Source: Malus domestica
Lineage: Eukaryota; Streptophyta; Magnoliopsida; Rosales; Rosaceae
Length of the DNA stretch: 64,000 nucleotides
Assembly: GCF_042453785.1 (NCBI RefSeq)
Contig: NC_091674.1
Coordinates: 7,060,001 to 7,124,000 of the forward strand
Direction of reading: 5' to 3'
Shown here piece by piece: positions 1-10,306 of the stretch (position 1 is its first letter; the number at the start of each line of letters is the position of its first letter). Under the pieces are notes generated by a model. The model made no database searches and had not been told where the DNA came from. It saw only the letters and a program-made list of their open reading frames with translations. The position numbers and the translations under genes were made by a program.

Positions 1-2716
1 TTTTCCTACTTTTCTTTACGTATTTGGTTAGTACTCATCGATACCAACATGTGAGCGCAAACGGAACGTAATTTTGAGTTATAAAGAATAAAATATAAAT
101 AAGCAAAGGCTAGGGGTAAAATGGTAATTTTGTTCCATTTGTTAGAAGGCTCCAAAAACTTTAGGAGCCTTCCTGTCATTTTTAAAACAGGTGGAAGGCT
201 GTGATTGGAGGGGGAAAACTGCCCAATCAGATGATGGGAAATGAGAGAAATGAGGGGGAAAGGGCGGCTAATGAGGAGGAGAAAGGGAAGTGAGGGAACT
301 AATCAGAAGAGAGGAAATGAGGGAAAGAAGGAAGGGGGAAAAATGAGGTGATCCGCATGACCCGTTTTCCCCTATCGTGACCCGGATTGACCCGATGAGA
401 TTTCCAGCGTTTTTCATCGAATTTTCTCGAGCCATCACTTGTAAATTATCCACTGGCCTTCCATCTCCATATTACACCCAAGATTCGAAGGAGTTTTAGC
501 CCGTATTGTGGAGAACGACGTGAAGGGACCGAGAGCACCATGAACGGCGATCCAACGATCCCTCAACCATCACCGTCGACCACCACCCTCATTCAACTTC
601 TCTGGAGGTCAGGAACAAAGCCCAAATAAGTTTGGGGACAGCGGAGCTGCAAATTCAACGAATCGAAACCCACCTTTTCTAGGGCTTCCTACGGGTTTGA
701 ATGAAATTGGGGCTTTTCCCGGTCAAATTGGCCTTGGTCACAGGTATGCAACTTGTTCTACTTATCGAAATCTTCATTCTGGTAAAATTTGGTAATTTTG
801 GAATTAGTTAGATTTTCTGGCGAGTCAGGGCGACCGGCTGCCGTGTGGGCCGAAACCCGACCGCCCATCCTAGGCTAAATTTGATGTCCCGATTCCATAT
901 TTAACATCCGTTTAGTGAAATTCCCATGTTTAACGTAGTTTTGTAGTTGATCGCCTAGTTGGCTGCCACGGGGTTATTTTATGAATTGACGATCCAACCG
1001 TTGGATCATCACCAAACTTTAACAGGTTATTATTCGTAATATTTGATGACATTAGGAATTGACAGATAGAGAATCCAATGTACTGATCGTCTCGAATTGG
1101 ATTTCTAATTTTGTAAAATCAAACGTTGATCGCCACTTAATCTTAGCAATTGGCGGAGATCCGATCGTTGGATTATAATGAAATCTTAATATGTTGTTCT
1201 AGAAGACTAATGAGACTCTTGGGAAGTTACAGATTAGAAATCTGATAAACGAATCTTCCGGTTTAGATTTCTAGGGTTGTGGACCCTACTCTTGACCTTG
1301 ATCAACGATTGGCTTTTTAGTCAACTAGCTTGAGTTCTTTTAGCGTGTCGTTGAGCTTAGAGTGTTAGTCAACTTGCTTGAGTTCTTTTAGCGTGTCGCT
1401 GAGCTTAGAGTGTTGTTGAGATTTCATGGAGCTTATTGGGCTCAGCATGATAATGTGTTTTCCTCGATTGACGTGTACCTTGATTTACGTACTGATTGCA
1501 TCACATTGTGTTATGCTTGTTTATTTTATGTGATTTGACTTGTGTATTGAACTTGTTATGGATTGTGGTTGATTTGTATGTATGGCCTGATGTGATGAAA
1601 TGTGAGGGCTAGTAGTGGACCATAAACCTATTGTCATGAGGTTTGTTGCTTCGAGACTTATTTCACACATCGTATCATTATTTCATTTCTCTTTCGTTGA
1701 GCCATTCTAATTGTGTACCTTGTGCTTTGTTCCATTTATTGTTTCATTGAGCTTTTGTATTTTGAGAACTTGTCTCATGTCTTGTTCTTCGAGCATTGCT
1801 ATATTCCTTGGACTTCTGCTCAGTTCCGTTGAGTGATTCGGAACTGGGTTTCTGCTGGGGTTCCGTTGAGTGGTCCGGTTCCTGCTCTGTTTGGATTCCA
1901 TTGAGTGATCCGGAATCCCTCGTGATTTGCGATTCCGTTGAGCGGTCTAGAATCGTATCCAGCTTGGATTTCATTGAATGGTTCGATATGCATTGTACAC
2001 CGTAATTTTGTTAAGTGGTCCGGAATCGTATCCACTCGGATTCTGTTGAGATGTCTGGAATCCCTTTTACTCCACGATTTCGTTGAGTTGTCTGTAATCG
2101 TATCCTGTTTTGGATTCCGTTGAGTGGTCCGGAATCTCCTTTGGTGCCTTGGTTCAGTTGAGTGGTTCAGAACCCGATGTTCATGGATTTCGTTGAGTGG
2201 TCCGAAATCGCATCATTTGACTGTTTGGTTCCTTGGATTTGATTTCAGCTTTAAAAATGTAGGCTTCGGCCGAACTATGTCGCTCTAGCCCAGCATTTCG
2301 GTGTATGGTGTGTGTTATTGATTGATGTGATTGTGGAATGATGTTGGTTATTATTGTTGTCATTATGATTAGACTCGTTGACCAATATGGCTAGAGATTT
2401 ATGTTGTTCTTCATCGAATGTTCCTCGAGATGTTGCATGCCTGTTGTGTGGTATTATATTGAGACATAGTAATTTATGTGATAATTGTTCTAGTGTAGTG
2501 AATGATGAACAACGAATGGCTTGATCCCTGTTTAGGGTACGTAGGCAGTCTAACAAAAAGGTTAGATGCAGCAATAAAGTGTACAAAAAATTACTACGTA
2601 GTTGGATCATGAGTTGTGCTTTGCACATATCCCGTAGGTGGGGTATGTTAGATATACATGTAGTTGGTGACATCACGTGTCGATCCTGGACGTATGTCGA
2701 GATCAGGGCATGACAC
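1..2716 (+). repeat. Long non-coding retrotransposon-like repeat, left end outside window
   Basis: No convincing coding frame is visible. The right end reads like a retroelement terminus (CAGGGCATGACA near 2705-2716), and the same kind of terminus occurs inverted at 19149 and 61790. Each of these three repeats has a hairpin-bearing block some 500-900 bp inside that terminus. Short internal direct repeats are also visible (about 1329-1370 and 1376-1412 share GAGTTCTTTTAGCGTGTCG). I infer an LTR or large non-autonomous retrotransposon derivative. The class is not proven because no gag or pol is present. Confidence 0.5.
1820..2215 (+). repeat. Tandem array of about 11 short hairpins, 36-38 bp period
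   Basis: Degenerate units are centred on TTGAGTGGTC flanked by complementary arms. Paired arms read directly: CAGTTCCG/CGGAACTG (1821-1846), GGATTCC/GGAATCC (1893-1918), CGATTC/GAATCG (1930-1955), GGATTC/GAATCC (2038-2063), GATTCCG/CGGAATC (2113-2136), GGTTC/GAACC (2151-2174), GATTTCG/CGAAATC (2186-2209). The arms differ between units yet stay complementary, while the loop is nearly constant. Units near 1857, 1967, 2002 and 2074 have damaged or shortened stems. This is tandem duplication with apparent maintenance of pairing; its function is unknown. Confidence 0.8.
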
Positions 2717-2719
2717 AAA

Positions 2720-3845
2720 GACTGGGTGCTGCACTAAATGCCACCCTTGCTTCGCTAAAAAAGCGAGATTAAATGCATGAAGATCCCGAAAGCCTAGTCT
2801 AGCCTCCTGCTTAGGCCTACACATCTTATCCTAAGACATCCAATGAATTTTACAGGTATTGGGATCACTAGTTCACCAATACCTAACCATAAGTTGTTGG
2901 AGCTCCTCACAAAAAGCTTTAGGGAGTAAAAAATTCTGCATGGCATAGGTCGGTAAAGCTTGTGTAACCACTTTAATAAGCAACTCTCGTCCCATACCAC
3001 TCAATAGCTTCCTTATCCACCCATTCAACCGATTTGTAACCCCCTCCTTAATGAAGGAGAAAGTTTTCTTCTTGTTTTTACCAACAAAGGTCGGGAGGCC
3101 CAAATAATGATCATGACGATCCACTTGTTGTACTCCCAAGAATGAGGCAAGACGAACTTGCACAACTATTTCCCCATTAGAACTAAAAAAGCCACATTAC
3201 TTTTATGGAAGTTTATTGCTCGCCCCAACGCTTGGGAATAAATGTCCAATATATGTTGAACTACGCCACAATCCTCCATTGTAGCATGAGTGAAGAAGAA
3301 ATTGTCATCTGCAAATAAAAGGTGGTGTAGGCTCGATGCAATATCATCAATATGGATCCCATAAAACACACCCTTCCTCTCATTTTGGGAAGTTAGAGTC
3401 GATAAACCCTCATCACAAAGCATGAAAAGATAAGGTGACATGGGATCACCTTGTCTCAAACCCCTTGACGACTCCAAATATCATTTCGCCTCCCAATTAA
3501 CCATGAAGGAATAAGAGACAGACGAAACACAAGTCATCACAACGCGTACCCAAGCCTTCGCAAAACCGAGCTGAAGCTACATGGCTTCCAAAACCCCTAT
3601 TCTACTCGATCATAAGCCTTACTTAGATCCAACTTGAGAGCTAGAAAACCCTCACTACCCCTCCGCCTATTATGCAAGAAATGGCCTACCTCGGCAGCCA
3701 TCAGGGAGTTGTCAGAAATAAGCATGCCAGGAACGAAAGCACTATGGAAAGGAAAAATCATGGATGAGAGAATAGGCTTTAGTCGATTAGCAAGAACCTT
3801 GGCACATATTTTACACAGAACATTGCACAAACTTATCAGACGTAG
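2720..3845 (-). pseudogene. LINE (non-LTR retrotransposon) reverse transcriptase fragment, broken
   Basis: Reading leftwards, pieces in different frames give the classic LINE RT order. KLDLSKAYDRVE (first catalytic Asp region) lies near 3600, GLRQGDPMSPYLF near 3440, the FADD active-site box near 3310, and a thumb/connection-like segment (HYLGLPTFVGK) at 2873-3163. Frames change near 3597, 3477 and 3000, with stops between them, so nothing functional is encoded. Both ends look truncated: there is no endonuclease domain upstream and no poly-A tail downstream. Insertion beside or into the 1-2716 repeat is possible. Family assignment is firm; the exact limits are not. Confidence 0.85.
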
Positions 3846-5208
3846 TTGAGTCTCTTTCTAAATTAATTTGCTAAAATTTTACGTATTGTTTATAAATAAA
3901 TGTATTTAAAGCTTATGGTACATTTGAAAATAAACATACCGACTTTTGGTACTTTTAGATTCTAAATGTACCAAGAAATAACATATGTCAGAAATCCAAT
4001 TGTACCATAAAATCAAATGTACCAATATTATGGATAATCAAATACCTCCAATGAAATTGTAAAAGAAAATGTTTAATCAAATTCTTAAAGGAACAGATGG
4101 TTAAGCAACGAAAGTTTTAAAACGCACTAATGTTTTTGCCCAAAAAAAAAGGGCATTAATGTCTAATAAAAAAATGCGAAAGATGAGAGAAATTCTAATT
4201 TCCTCGTGAGAAAATCTTTGTAAATGTTCTAGCGCTTGTTAAAACGCAAACACATATTGGTATATTACAAACCTTTGGGCTCTGACTAAGAACCCTTTTG
4301 AGCCTGTAATTTTGGGTAAGGCCATTGAAGCCCGTTATTTGCTTATATTTATGAGCCATTCTTTAATTATTTATATTAATTTAAAATTTTAGAATAGGTC
4401 ATAAAGTTTTAACTTTATTTTTTTATTTTGCACCATAATATATTGGAATAGTATTAGTTTATACCTTTGGAAGAATCGATAGTTTTGATTCTTGATAATG
4501 TGAGATTCAAATATGAACAAACGTGTAAGTCACATTTGCACCACATTGACAAATTACCTCAAACATAAATATTGAAAAATGTAGTTAGCCCTTGATCTTA
4601 TTATGTCAGCATATTATGTTAGTACTGTGTACTCTTCATAAAACCTAACTGATGTGGTGGCATTTCATTTGGTTGTACTTGAGTTTATTACAAAACAAGT
4701 TATAAGAATAAACAACGGTTATGTTACGTGCTACATCAGCCGATATAAAACATTTGAGATGATAGTTGATGCCCGTAACAGTCCACTCTATAAAAAACAT
4801 TGTCTTTACCCTAAACTAGTTAAAACATAATGAAGAACACAGATGCTATTCAACATTAGCCATTACAAATTTCAACCTGAGGGAAAGCATGGATCATATG
4901 GTGAGAATAGTGCAAAAAACAAGTGTTACAGAAGAGAAACAAACGGCCGGAAACACTTTTCTTCTCCTCTTCCACCAGAATGCCGGCAACCTAAGAACAT
5001 GCCGGTCCCCATTGAATTCATCATCTTCAAACAACCAATAATTCAACTACACAACACATATGATACATCCAACCCGTTAAGCTGATGGATTTCCTAACAG
5101 TAATCGTCTCCACAAAAACATACAATCAAACGCCCATCCGAGACCATTTTCAGTACCATAACCAATTCCGGATGAGCAGTCAGCTTTTGCATTCTCTGTT
5201 TTCTTCTC
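3846..5208. other. Gene-free AT-rich spacer downstream of the receptor kinase
   Basis: I see no gene or classifiable element here. The 3' end of the receptor-kinase transcript should fall in the right part, below 5209. Confidence 0.5.
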
Positions 5209-7161
5209 TTAACATTGCAGTCTGATGCGATCAAGACTCTCGGAGACAGTTTTCATCCTTGGACGCAGTTCGGGATCGAGCTCAGTGCAATTAAGGGCAA
5301 TGTGAAAGGCTTCAACAACTTGCTTCTTTGCATAAACTTCTTGCACAAGTACAGGGTCTATGATCTCAGACAAGGGGCGCTCATCTCTGAATGTCTTCCT
5401 GACCAGACTCTCGAGTCCCTCGCCACCATTTTCGAGCCCCTCATCTGGCAACCTTCCAGTCAAGATCTCCAAGAGCACAATTCCGAAGGAGTACACATCA
5501 CATTTCTGAGTGAACTTGCTGCCAGAAACTCGGGCCTCGGGCGCCAAGTAAATGGTTGAAGAACTTGGACCAGCCATACCAGAAGCCACAATGGATTGAT
5601 TCGAGTTGTGCTTTCTCGACGCTGAAGTGGTGAACTTTGAGGTACCCAACATAAGACGTGCCAATCCGACCCCGGATATGTAAGGTTGGAGATCATCGTT
5701 GAGAAGGATCTTTGTCGACTTAATGCTTCCATGAACATACTTTCGAGGGCTGTGTTCATGTATGTACACCAAACCCCTTGCGGTCCCCTGAGCAATTTTT
5801 AACCTTGCCGTCCATGGCAATGGTGGCAAAGAGTTGGTTAATTTACCATGGAGTGCATTGTACAAGCTGCCATTGCGAATGAAATCAGTAACCAGAAGTT
5901 TCTCATCATTCGCATAGTAATATGCTCTCAGGCGGACGATATTGGGGTGGACCACCTTCCCCATCGCCTCCGCCTCAGCCTCAAACTCCTTGAACCGCCA
6001 CGCGGCGTCACCCTCGCTCAGCCTTCTCACTGCCACAACCGACGGCGCCGCACCAGATCCCTTCCCGCCATTCCCGGCGACCACTCTGTACGTAATCCCA
6101 CTCCTGCTCTTCCCCACCACGTACGCCGATGCCCTCAGCAAATCCTCCAATTCCAACTCGAACCCCTCGTCCACCACCACGAATGTACCATTTTGCCCTT
6201 CCCCCTCATCCTCCACCACGACAGCCACCTCCTTTACCACTTTCTCTTTTCCCGTTTTTCCCTCCTTCGCCCTGCTTTTTACGCGAAGCAGCCACACCGA
6301 TACCGACACTGCCCCAACCACCACCGAAACGCCCGAAATTATCGGAACCGTCACTGACACGCCGCTCCCATTTTCTCGCTGCTCTGCCCTCCGTACCAAA
6401 CTCGGATCCGGGTTGAGAGGCTTTTGAACATCCTCACCTCCGCTTTTCGGGGAATCAGGGTTTTGGGCTTCCGGGCACGGAATTTCCAACGGAATACCGC
6501 AGAGGCTAGGGTTTTCGGAAAACGCGGTGGGGCCCTGGTTCGCCAGCGATCCCACCTGAGGCACTTTTCCGGTGAGGTTGTTGTGCCGGAGGTCCAGGCT
6601 TACGAGCACCGGAATCCGCCCGTACGAAGCCGGAACTCCGCCGGAGAATTTGTTGTACGAGAGGTTCAGGGTTCCAGCGAGGGAGGGAAGCTCGGCGAGA
6701 GACTCGGGGAGGGAGCCGTTGAGGAGATTGGAAGACAGGTCGAGGTGGTTCAGTGCCTTGAGTGATCGGATTTGGTCCGGGATTGGACCCATGAGAGAGT
6801 TGTTGGAGAGGTCGAGAGAAATGAGGGCGTCGGCGTTGAAAAGGTGGGCCGGGATGGGCATGGAGAAGTTGTTGTTTGAAAGATTGAGTCGCTTGAGCGA
6901 GTCGAGGTGACCAAGTTCGGAGGGAATGTAGCCGGTGAGGCGTTTGTTGGTGAGGAGGACGTCGGTGACTCGGTTGCCGGTGCAGGCGACGCCGTGCCAG
7001 TGACAGGGGGTGGGATCGGATTCCGACCAGGAGTCGAGGATCCGTGTCGGGTCGGTTTCGATTGCTGATTTGAGTGCGAGGAGGGAGAGTCCATCTTGGT
7101 TGAGACAGTGCACCACTTCAGGAACCAGAAGTAGAGCAATTTGCAGCAAAAAAAGCATCAT
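5209..7161 (-). CDS. LRR receptor-like protein kinase, probable pseudokinase
   Basis: Single-exon 650-aa protein if started at the ATG at 7159-7161. An ATG 54 bases further up (7213-7215) is in frame but lies in the CA/CT microsatellite and would precede the hydrophobic signal peptide, so I prefer the inner start. Order: signal peptide 1-20; LRRNT-like cap about 21-60; about five leucine-rich repeats 65-225; short Cys pair (CGIPLEIPC, 221-229); transmembrane segment about 269-292; kinase-like domain about 345-647. Key kinase residues are altered. The VAVK lysine is Arg379, HRD reads HGS (477-479), and DFG reads GVG (497-499). The APE motif and CDVYSFG are kept. This fits the plant LRR-RLK clade that includes Arabidopsis At3g57830/At2g42290 (recalled, not searched), thought to signal as scaffolds rather than as enzymes. 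The frame is intact throughout. Several ORFs on the opposite strand (5848-6910) are shadows of it. Confidence 0.93.
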   Translation of the reverse strand: MMLFLLQIALLLVPEVVHCLNQDGLSLLALKSAIETDPTRILDSWSESDPTPCHWHGVACTGNRVTDVLLTNKRLTGYIPSELGHLDSLKRLNLSNNNFSMPIPAHLFNADALISLDLSNNSLMGPIPDQIRSLKALNHLDLSSNLLNGSLPESLAELPSLAGTLNLSYNKFSGGVPASYGRIPVLVSLDLRHNNLTGKVPQVGSLANQGPTAFSENPSLCGIPLEIPCPEAQNPDSPKSGGEDVQKPLNPDPSLVRRAEQRENGSGVSVTVPIISGVSVVVGAVSVSVWLLRVKSRAKEGKTGKEKVVKEVAVVVEDEGEGQNGTFVVVDEGFELELEDLLRASAYVVGKSRSGITYRVVAGNGGKGSGAAPSVVAVRRLSEGDAAWRFKEFEAEAEAMGKVVHPNIVRLRAYYYANDEKLLVTDFIRNGSLYNALHGKLTNSLPPLPWTARLKIAQGTARGLVYIHEHSPRKYVHGSIKSTKILLNDDLQPYISGVGLARLMLGTSKFTTSASRKHNSNQSIVASGMAGPSSSTIYLAPEARVSGSKFTQKCDVYSFGIVLLEILTGRLPDEGLENGGEGLESLVRKTFRDERPLSEIIDPVLVQEVYAKKQVVEAFHIALNCTELDPELRPRMKTVSESLDRIRLQC

Positions 7162-7198
7162 TTTTTTGTGTTTGAAGTTTTGGGAAATTTGACAATGC

Positions 7199-7216
7199 CA
7201 CACACACACACACACA

Positions 7217-7255
<39 letters not shown>
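7199..7255. repeat. Compound (CA)n(CT)n microsatellite in the receptor-kinase leader
   Basis: About 10 CA units run directly into about 18 CT units, on the plus strand just upstream of the receptor-kinase start. On the transcribed (minus) strand this is a (GA)n(TG)n tract in the 5' leader. GA/CT tracts are common in plant leaders and can bind GAGA-type factors; any role here is inference. Confidence 0.95.
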
Positions 7256-7259
<4 letters not shown>

Positions 7260-7362
7260 GGTTCATATGGAGTTGCAGAGAGACTGGAGGAAGAAGAAGA
7301 AGGGGTTTTGCAGTTCTGAGTTTGAAATTGTGGAGAATTGTGTTATTCGAGGGAAGTTTGAA

Positions 7363-7860
7363 TGTTGCACTAAGCATCTTCAAAAAGATGTCAAAATGTT
7401 CAAATCAGTAATAGCGATAGCAAAAAATAGTATCAATGTTACCAAGAAACCAAATCTAATGTCGCGTGACCCAAATTTGACAGCACCTTTAGATTTTTTT
7501 AATTAATTATTAATTTCTTTTTATTAATTTTTTATTGGCTTAAAGCATTATCCTTTTTTTCTTTTCTTTCTCAGAGTAAAGAAAATACATATGACCAATG
7601 TTGTTGCACTAAGAATCTCCAAAAAATAAAGATCAAAGTGTCCAAATCAGCAATAACGATAACAAAAAATAGTTTTAATGTTTTCGAGAAACCAAATCTG
7701 ATGTCACATAACATTGAATGACATTTCTCCTCCCCTGCTGCCAAATTTGACAGCACCTTCAAATTTTTAATTAAATTAAATTCTTTTTATTAATTTTTAT
7801 TGGTTTAAAGCATTATTCATTTTTTCTTTTCTTTCTCAATGCAAAGAAAATTCATATGAA
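7363..7860 (+). repeat. Direct duplication, two diverged copies of about 235 bp
   Basis: 7363-7594 and about 7596-7860 share the same succession of motifs: TGTTGCACTAAG, CAAATCAG, AAAAAATAGT, AAACCAAATCT, AAATTTGACAGCACCTT, a TTTTTATTAATTTT run, TTAAAGCATTAT, TTTCTTTCTCA and AAGAAAAT. The second copy has extra sequence in the middle. No coding potential is evident. The position right upstream of the receptor-kinase leader means promoter DNA may have been duplicated. Confidence 0.75.
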
Positions 7861-8440
7861 TTTTGATTTTATGTTTAAAATTTGCCATATCAATAGAAAA
7901 ACAAAACTTTAAAAAATGTCAAAGTGCCACATAAGCCTTTAAATTTAAATTTTAGGTTTAAAATTTGAGATGGTCTAATGAGTAGTTAGCTGCAAATCCC
8001 CAATGTTTAGCATTTTTTAATTAATTTATTTTTTATTCTTTTTATATGGGTATATTCAAAATTACATTTGGTGTTTGATCGTTTGGAAAATTAAGAACAA
8101 ATTAAAACGTGATTGAAGTTTGTTTTTTTTGTTTTTTTTTAAACAACGTGATTAAAGTTTTTTAATTTCAAACAAAACAAGCAAAAGAAGGGGGAATGAG
8201 AAGATTTGTGAATTTTGAGACAGGATATACAACTAATCCCTTTGTATTATTAGCTTAATTATTTTCAAGAAGACAAGATTAGGTTATCCTGTTCGTTCCC
8301 ACCTGCAATTGTCGTTACCGTTGTGCCCAAATTCAAATTCAAGGGTTATAAAGGTAAAGTAACATTTAGAGCGTTATTTATTTGATCAAGAGTAACATTG
8401 CCACTAAGTTCAACACTGGAGAATAATATTATTTGAATCC

Positions 8441-8592
8441 GGAACCTCTCGTAATCCTCTTTGTGAGAATCTCGAGTATAATAAATTGTGTCCGTTCATT
8501 GTATATTGTGTGGTTAAAAATTATTTTATATAATAAACAAACACGATTCACAAACTTCCGAGATCTTCACAAAGAGGATTCGTAGAGGATCC
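8441..8592. mobile_element. MITE, about 30-bp terminal inverted repeats
   Basis: The left end GGAACCTCTCGTAATCCTCT is mirrored by the right end, which reads inverted as GGATCCTCTACGAATCCTCT; the match continues through TTTGTGA.GATCTCG. The interior (CGTTCATTGTATATTGTGTG) resembles the interiors at 36231-36450 and 58371-58620, so this looks like a shorter member of the same family. No transposase is present. Confidence 0.7.
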
Positions 8593-8651
8593 TGTTGGAT
8601 ATTATTTGATGCCAAATATTATGTTGCTCACTTAGGTAGCTTAGAACCATC

Positions 8652-8795
8652 ATGGAGTGACTTAGTGGTTAAGGACGAATTTCATATCCGTATTTTACAC
8701 GGCACGCTCTATGTTCTGGTGTCAATGATTCGCATTATGATGGCCAGTGCCTTAGGAGCCACCAGCTGATCCTCTTATTTAAAGAAAAAATAAAT
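8652..8795 (+). mobile_element. tRNA-derived SINE copy
   Basis: The stretch TGGAGTGACTTAGTGGTTAA resembles a Pol III A box, followed by a GTATTTTACACGGCACG segment and a degraded B-box region. The same order (GGGTGGCTTAGCGGTTGGTG, CCCGTATTTCACACGTCGCG, GGTTCAATTC) is seen inverted at 55785-55977 and, more diverged, at 57433-57640. The right end is A-rich. Boundaries are approximate. Confidence 0.6.
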
Positions 8796-9019
8796 TAGGT
8801 GGCTTAGGTCAGTCCTCATCTTTAGTGTAAAATATTTTTGTATAAGAAATAACAAAATTCTTATTTCACTAAGTAAGGTCGGTTTTATGATTTGTAGAAC
8901 ATCATTGCACTCGTTTTATGGCAAGTCGTTCATTAGCTCCAAATATTCTATGTCTTTTCTTAAAGCCTCTTTCTAAGTATTTCTAAGACGGCCTCTACCT
9001 CTTTTACCCTTAACCTCTA

Positions 9020-9167
9020 AGGGTGTGCTATCCACACATTCCATTTTACTTCTCACACACCCCTTAATAATTTATATCCGTTGATCTTCTTCAATTCATC
9101 CAATCCGACGGTTGAAAATTAAAAAGATATGTGAGAAGTAAAATAAGATGTGTAGATATCACACATC
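9020..9167. mobile_element. MITE with perfect 9-bp target duplication
   Basis: The 148-bp element is flanked by identical TAACCTCTA at 9011-9019 and 9168-9176. The ends are inverted repeats: left GGGTGTGCTATCCACACATT, right inverted GATGTGTGATATCTACACAT; both continue into a TTTTACTTCTCACA block. A 9-bp duplication points to a Mutator-type (MULE) origin, with hAT (8 bp) as the alternative. It is non-coding. Confidence 0.85.
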
Positions 9168-10306
9168 TAACCTCTATCTCTTAACCGGAACATGTATAAG
9201 TCCTCGTTACACATATTTAAACCATTTTAACAAATTCTTTAACATTATCCTAAAAACTTTATCCAAAAAAGTGTTTGTGTGGGGACTGTATTGTAATTTA
9301 GTGATGGGTGTCAGAAGATCGTTTGACAATGACATTATTTACACATGCAGACAATGCTTGTTACACTTTTCAGTTTCCACTAACTAAGCAACCCGGGGTA
9401 TTTATGTAAATTCATTCTAAAATTTTGAGATTCAAAATTCTAGTGGGATACTGGTCAACAGAATCCGAGTTCAAGCTCTCTCGTCTCGTCTATACTGTTT
9501 TCTCTTGTGAACACCACCCGGTGACACGTGTTGTGATCTCAACACCACTAATTTTTCTTCAATAATCCGGTCGACTCAGTAGTACGCAAAATAAAATATC
9601 AGTATTGAATTGTAGAAATATTTTTTTTACTTATTTACCAATTTAATAGATATCAAGCCAGATTATCGAATAGTCCGGGCAATTGAAGACTTATCCCAAC
9701 ACCTCCAGAAGCAAATACTACTCCGAAGTGCCTTATGTAGGAATTTAATAAAATTTCACCGTTTTTCTTTTAACAACGCTTTATACAAAAACACTCATAA
9801 ATTTCCACATACAAATACAAAGATATGAGTAAGAATGAGTAAGACGTTGGGCCATAACCGGACCCAACAAATGAGGAAAAACAAAAATTTCAGTTTTGTG
9901 TAACCCGAGCCTACAAAAACAATAAAACAGAGAGCTTTCTTTTCAAGTTCCTGGTTTCAGGATCAAGGTATTAACGGTCGAATTTCGGTCACATTTGACC
10001 GGATTGTGCTCGCTTGAATCGACTCGAGTTAACCTCCATGTCCGGCCATGTCGTACTAGTCTGTTCGGAGTATTCCTTTCATTATTGTGTGCATGGTGCA
10101 GCCAGAACTCAAGAAGAGATTTAAACTGATGGCAATACTCGACGGAGAAATCTTTGCCAGCGGATATTTTTACAACTCCAGATTCATCAGATTGTTTCGA
10201 CAACTAAATAAAAAAACCCTCCCTCCCACACATGATAAAGTTAACATAAACTATAGGTATTTTGTTTGTCCATGAAAAGTGTCGTACCAAAGTTGAAAAA
10301 CCGTAC

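Larger units (their letters stand above)
7861..10306. other. Gene-free spacer between two minus-strand genes
   Basis: Apart from the MITEs and SINE listed separately, I see no coding sequence. It holds the 3' flank of the WD-repeat gene (right side) and the promoter side of the receptor kinase (left side). Confidence 0.5.

Noticed and set aside
1820..2215. CRISPR-like appearance: regular short repeats with palindromic cores and a 36-bp period
   Set aside because: The genome is clearly plant nuclear, the repeats are degenerate over their whole length with no unique spacers, and no cas-like genes exist.
5848..6910. Several plus-strand ORFs of 95-169 codons
   Set aside because: They lie opposite the intact receptor-kinase frame and have low-complexity Pro/Ser/Arg content typical of antisense shadows.
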